From Allium sativum (lineage: Eukaryota; Streptophyta; Magnoliopsida; Asparagales; Amaryllidaceae), in assembly GCA_030737875.1 (NCBI GenBank), contig CM060915.1, positions 898,817,177-898,881,176 of the forward strand: a stretch of 64,000 bases of DNA, in the 5' to 3' direction. A model generated the notes under the pieces. That model saw only the letters and a program-made list of their open reading frames with translations, ran no database searches and was not told where the DNA came from. Made by a program: the position numbers and the translations under genes. Shown in pieces: positions 59,162-64,000 of the stretch. The number at the start of each line of letters is the position of its first letter. Positions within the stretch are counted from its first letter, which is position 1.

Positions 59162-62100
59162 TGAAACACCCCACCTCCGTTAGGGTCACTCTCAAAGGGA
59201 ATGCCCTAATTTTGGTGGAGGTTTATAAGTACAAGTCACAGATATACAAGACAGATATAAGAACACATATTTGTAAAACAACGGAAGAACAACAAACTTT
59301 ATTTCATTAAGTCAAATACGTGTTACAACAACATCCTTTCCAAAAACATAACATAACACTTTCATAATCTGTCTTGAGTACATTATTTAAAGAAGCATAA
59401 ATAAAACATAGATAAACTTCCAAAAGTCCCCATAGTGGATTGTCCAAAGCCATAGTTCAAAACAGGAAAGTCCAAGCAATACATTTCTCTTCTTCAAGTT
59501 GGATGTTGAGGCTGGTCAAGCTGCTGTGTTCCCTCCCTGAGGACCTGGGGGGGGGGGGAACGGAAGAAAGAAGACGAAAGGAAAATAGAGTCAGACATAA
59601 AGCCTGAGTAAGTCTAGTACTACTTTGTCTATGAATAAAGAACTGGGTATGATAAGTAATAACAAGAAGTGGGCAAACACTATAACTTGGTTAAGTTGTC
59701 TAGGGTCGAATATACTATCGTACCCCATGTTAATCTCTGAACCCATATAAACTTGTTTCCAACTGGCACCCCATAATCAGGGTGATGTGATCCATCCTAT
59801 GATGATCGGCTCCTACTCGCATAGTTACATGTGTCTTACGGCCCCCGATGTCTGTAGTTACCTATGCTGGTCCCACCATGGGGTGTATCAAGTCCCATAG
59901 TGGCAACCCGACACAACCTTAGAGTGCACAGGTATGCTACTGGTGTCCAGTGCCTTATTTTTCTGCGCCGGAGTGCGTGCACGCCCGCACACCGTTAGAA
60001 CCTACACTGCTACACCACCGCCGTCGCTTTGACCTCTTACAATCAGCCCAGTAATCGTGCCCCACCCTGCCTAGTTTCAGGGTATCATGATACCTTTGTA
60101 GGGTAACTGTGAAAAGGGTCCTCCGCTACTAGGTTTTCTATCTCTAGCCAACATGCTAAGTTGGTTAAGTGTTTTCTAACCTAACCCCCACCAGTCCGTT
60201 TAGTTTAGCATGTTCCATTTTGATTAAGTCTTTTAGTCCACTTAATCCTATCAATCCTGACTCAGCCTTAATTGTCTTATTAAGGCCCTGACCTCTCACA
60301 TTAAACAGGTATTGTTGTGGCTGCCTGTTGCCGGTTGGTTCCGGGCAGTCTTACGCCACAACTCAGTCTAACCTCGGGTCCTTGCTGGGCTCCATGTTTA
60401 ACCTCCCACATTGGATAGGTATTGTTGTGACTACTGGACAGCCGGGCGGTTCCGGGCAGGTTTACATCACAACTCAATCCAACCTCGGGTTAAACACATC
60501 GTATTTTCTACATTTACATATCTTGTCATTTTTCTTTATTTATATGTAAATATTTGCGGCCCATTATTAAGTTAATGGTGTAAAGGTTACACCAATCACG
60601 GGCCCAACCCATACTTGACTTTGGGCCCTTCTATTTTATATTTTCATTCATTAATTAATTTTAACCCAACGTTATTTTCCCCCGTTTTACACGTCCGTTC
60701 ATATATATTGGGCTTAGCCTTTTAAAGCCCAATTTAGCCATGCGAAAGGGGAGGCTTATGGCGTATACACAAAGAGGGGAAGGTGAGCGCATGAACTTGC
60801 AATACGACGTTGGAAATACAAAATAAAAGTTGGTGTACTTGCATAGTGGTAACGTAGGTGACATGAATCAAAGCATGTGAACTTGCATAGGTTTAACTAC
60901 AACATGAACCTATATTCTTATTTAGGCATAATGTCAAACATGAGCATGTCGTAAATATTTCTAGCATAAGCATAGCATAATGTCAAACATAAGCATGGCA
61001 TAAATACTTTTGGCATAAACATGGCATAATGTCAAACATAAGCATGGCATAAGTTAAATTTTGTTCATGGCATAAACATAAACATGTCATGTTCATAAGG
61101 TTTCTACATGTTTACAAAGGGGATACTTTGTTACCAATACAAAAGCATAATTCAACTTAATCATGGTTTAAGTCTAATCACATAACGGTGGTATAAACAT
61201 ACTTATGCATAAATATTCCTAAACATGGTATTTGCTTTAAACTTGCAAAAAGGGATTTTTGAGTCTAACCTAGCCATGTCTCACATATGTCATCATATAA
61301 TTCTTTTAAACAAGATAGACTTAATCATAGGTTTCAATTATGCCAAATATCATTCATAGCCTAGCCATATTCACAAGCATGACTTAATATATGGATTATG
61401 GTGTCAAAATTCCAACATAGTTTCATATGAACTATAACAACCAAACTTGTTTCAATTACTTGCAAAATGATATATGCACAAAATATACATCATGATGGCA
61501 TAATAACAAAGCCCAAACTCGCATAAATTTCAATCAACCACATACATGTAGCTTCAACATAGATAACATAATTTGCGCAATATTCCAAACGTAAACTTGT
61601 ATAGAACTACCGCATGTAGTTCTTTATAACATAATCCATAAATATCCAAACGTATATAAATTGATAAGAACGCATAAATATGAATTACTTCCATTGCCAC
61701 AATTCAAGCATACACATCAACACAGTTGTTTATTATACCAAAGTAATACTCTACTTACAATGGTTGCGGCGAATTCTCTAATATGATTCCTTTGTTGAAT
61801 TGATTAGCTTTAGGTTGCTTGAATTGCTTTAGGCTTAGAACTTTCTTCCTAACTCTCTCTCTAGTCGGCGGCTACTCTTTGTCGTTCCTCAGCAACATGG
61901 CGGCTATAATCTTATTTTGAATGAATAGATTAGGGTTTAGTCTAGGGTTGTTTATATAGAGGTTAGGAATTGATTAGGACCATTGATGTTGCTAGGTTAG
62001 ATCGTAGCCATTCATTAGGAAGAGAGACCAATAAAAACCCGCCACCTAGCCCTAATGACATAGCAGACCACAGAAATTCGACCACACACCGACCGGGCCA

Positions 62101-62453
62101 GCCAGGGCTAGACCAGACCTGGCCAGCAGGTCATTTTTGACCTGGGCGCACTTGGCAGGTGCGCCAGGTCAAAAATGTACTGGCGCACTTCACAGGTGCG
62201 CCAGTGCATTTTTGTTCTGGCGCACTTCCCAAGTGCGCCAGTGCATTCTGACCCGTTTTCCGGTTTTTCGCCCAACTTCGTTCGTCCATAACTTCTTCAT
62301 ACGATATCCGTTTTTCGAAAACTCGGACTCTATTTCGCGTATTTTTCCGAGACGAACGCAATGGCGTATCCTGTTTCCCTTAGTTCTTTGATTTGAAATT
62401 AATTATACTTTAATTTGTGAGTTTCACAGTTATAGAATTCGCGGGGTGTTACA
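59162..62453 (-). repeat. 5' LTR of G (3292 bp)
   Basis: Nearly identical to 52780-56071; the few differences include GTACTGGG/GAACTGGG (near 53260/59640), TTACTGCG/TAACTGTG and CAAACGCA/CGAACGCA. Same hairpins, TATA box and doublet. Confidence 0.95.
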
Positions 62454-64000
62454 GTTTGATTGTTTGAAAACCCCACACGGGTGTTGGGATGAAATTTGAA
62501 GTTCACTCATCCTGATTGATTAAATATGTCGATCGATTGATTGACAGGCTGTTATAAGCGTTGAATATCTATATTTGATGCTTATACAGTGTAGTGCACT
62601 TTGGTTGATGGTTGATTATTTTTCAATGCTATGATATATATGTGTTGTATGAAAATCCATATAATTAACTTTATATGGTAATTGATTGGGCCTCATTCCA
62701 ATTTGAAAAATAAAGAATATTATAAAATAAAAGTTCATGGGTTGACAGTACTCATTCACTGAGATTGTTCATGTGTTGAACGAAATGTTTTAGTAATAAA
62801 ATTTACACCTTTAGCAATATAAAATAAAAGTTCATGTGTTGACAGTACTCATTCATTGAGATTGGTCATGCGTTGAACGAAATATTTTGATAATAACAAC
62901 TATTTTGAAAAAGAAATATTTGAAATAGAATATTTGAAAATAGAAATTTATGAAGCCGTGTTGATTAGATTGACGCCATTTTGACGTGAACGATATTTAT
63001 ATCAATTTTATTCATTTTAAAATGAATATTGAAAAGTGATTTCGAAATCGAATATTTTAGAATTTGAAATGAATTGAAAACGATTTCGAATAGAATTGAA
63101 TTGAAAACGATTTCGAATAGAATTGAATTGAAAACGATTTCGAATAGAATTGAATTGAAAACGATTTCGAATAGAATTGAATTGAAAACGATTTCGAATA
63201 GAATTGAATTGAGAACGATTTCGAATAGAATTGAAAACGATTTCGAATAGAATTGAATTGAAAACGATTTCGAATAGAATTGAATTGAAAACGATTTCGA
63301 ATTGAATTGAAAACGATTTCGAATAGAATTGAATTGAAAACGATTTCGAATAGAATTGAATTGAAAACGATTTCGAATAGAAATGAATTGAAAACGATTT
63401 CGAATAGAATTGAATTGAAAACGATTTCGAATAGAATTGAATTGAAAACGATTTCGAATAGAATTGAATTGAAAACGATTTCGAATAGAATTGAATTGAA
63501 AACGATTTCGAATAGAATTGAATTGAAAACGATTTCGAATAGAATTGAATTGAAAACGATTTCGAATAGAATTGAATTGAAAACGATTTCGAATAGAATT
63601 GAAAACGATTTCGAATAGAATTGAATTGAAAACGATTTCGAATAGAATTGAATTGAAAACGATTTCGAATAGAATTGAATTGAAAACGATTTCGAATTGA
63701 ATTGAAAACGATTTCGAATAGAATTGAATTGAAAACGATTTCGAATAGAATTGAATTGAAAACGATTTCGAATAGAATTGAATTGAAAACGATTTCGAAT
63801 AGAATTGAATTGAAAACGATTTCGAATAGAATTGAATTGAAAACGATTTTGAATATGAAATGAATTGAAAACGATTTCGAATAGAATTGAATTGAAAACG
63901 ATTTCGAAGTGAATTGAATTGAAAACGATTTCGAATAGAATTGAATTGAAAACGATTTCGAATAGAATTGAATTGAAAACGATTTCGAAATGAATTGAAT
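62454..64000 (+). repeat. 3' LTR of B, second segment
   Basis: Starts with the second GTTTG copy and continues exactly where 52779 stops, matching 44030 onwards. It enters the minisatellite at about 63060 and leaves the window inside it. Confidence 0.95.
63060..64000 (+). repeat. 27-bp minisatellite array, B 3' LTR (at least 34 units, truncated)
   Basis: Same unit as at 44640-45830, with 22-bp short units near 63225, 63300, 63600 and 63700. Their spacing differs from the 5' LTR, so this array has changed since B inserted. Confidence 0.95.

Larger units (their letters stand above)
52780..62453 (-). mobile_element. Ty3/gypsy chromovirus G, young, internally deleted
   Basis: A 9674-bp element with GTTTG duplicated at 52775-52779 and 62454-62458. 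The uninterrupted site is preserved in B's other LTR (about 44024-44040), which proves the insertion. LTRs are 52780-56071 and 59162-62453, both 3292 bp. Only about ten substitutions were noticed between them (about 0.3%), so it is the youngest element here. The internal region is 3.1 kb and lacks most of Gag capsid, RT, RNase H and integrase, so it is defective. Confidence 0.95.
41372..64000 (+). mobile_element. Giant-LTR non-autonomous retrotransposon B (runs off the window)
   Basis: Same family as A, opposite orientation. 5' LTR 41372-49068, internal 49069-50101 (1033 bp), 3' LTR from 50102, interrupted at 52779 by element G and resuming at 62459 to the window end. The 5 bases before the LTR are AAATC; the partner target copy is outside. 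No retroviral coding sequence belongs to B. Its two LTRs differ at only a few positions where comparable (for example AACGAA/AGCGAA near 41690/50410), indicating recent insertion. Confidence 0.9.

Overview
The window is plant nuclear DNA, almost certainly from a flowering plant, and consists almost entirely of nested transposable elements. The basis is long terminal repeats (LTRs) bounded by TG...CA, tRNA-iMet primer binding sites (PBS, TGGTATCAGAGC), polypurine tracts (PPT), chromovirus (Ty3/gypsy) and SIRE-like Ty1/copia protein fragments, a CACTA terminus and a LINE 3' end. No intact host gene was recognised. I cannot name the species.

Layout. (1) 1-7291: decayed Ty3/gypsy element 'H' on + (5' LTR tail, internally deleted gag-pol remnants, 4.4-kb 3' LTR full of tandem repeats). 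(2) 7292-8960: 3' part of a CACTA transposon with exon remnants and a TIR. (3) 8961-11816: part of an old LTR 'D' on -, interrupted by a 5'-truncated LINE (about 9869-10709). (4) 11855-17674: 'C', an old solo LTR on +, sitting in D's internal region, which resumes at 17675-19110. (5) 19111-34243: complete element 'A' on -, with LTRs of 7.09 and 7.00 kb around only 1.04 kb of non-coding internal DNA, and a TTATA target duplication. (6) 34249-37782: a PBS and LTR-like DNA of element 'E' on -, running into the LTR tail of SIRE-like copia element 'F' on +, whose gag pseudogene and non-coding tail reach 41371. (7) 41372-64000: element 'B' on +, same family as A (7.70-kb 5' LTR, 1.03-kb internal region, 3' LTR leaving the window). 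(8) 52780-62453: young chromovirus 'G' on - inside B's 3' LTR, with two 3292-bp LTRs, a GTTTG target duplication and a rearranged internal region.

The most unusual content is the A/B family, with older relatives C and D: non-autonomous retroelements whose LTRs are about seven times longer than their internal region. Each LTR carries a GC-rich leader, a possible intron, an exon-like block of exactly 84 nt, conserved hairpins and a 27-bp minisatellite of about 0.9-1.2 kb. The internal region keeps only PBS, PPT and structured RNA-like motifs. Its PPT region and LTR start closely resemble those of chromovirus G, so a G-like chromovirus is the likely (inferred) source of enzymes. Order of insertion read from nesting and hand-estimated LTR divergence: D, then C and the LINE; H is old; A and B are young; G, inside B, is youngest. 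Divergence figures are hand estimates, not computed alignments.
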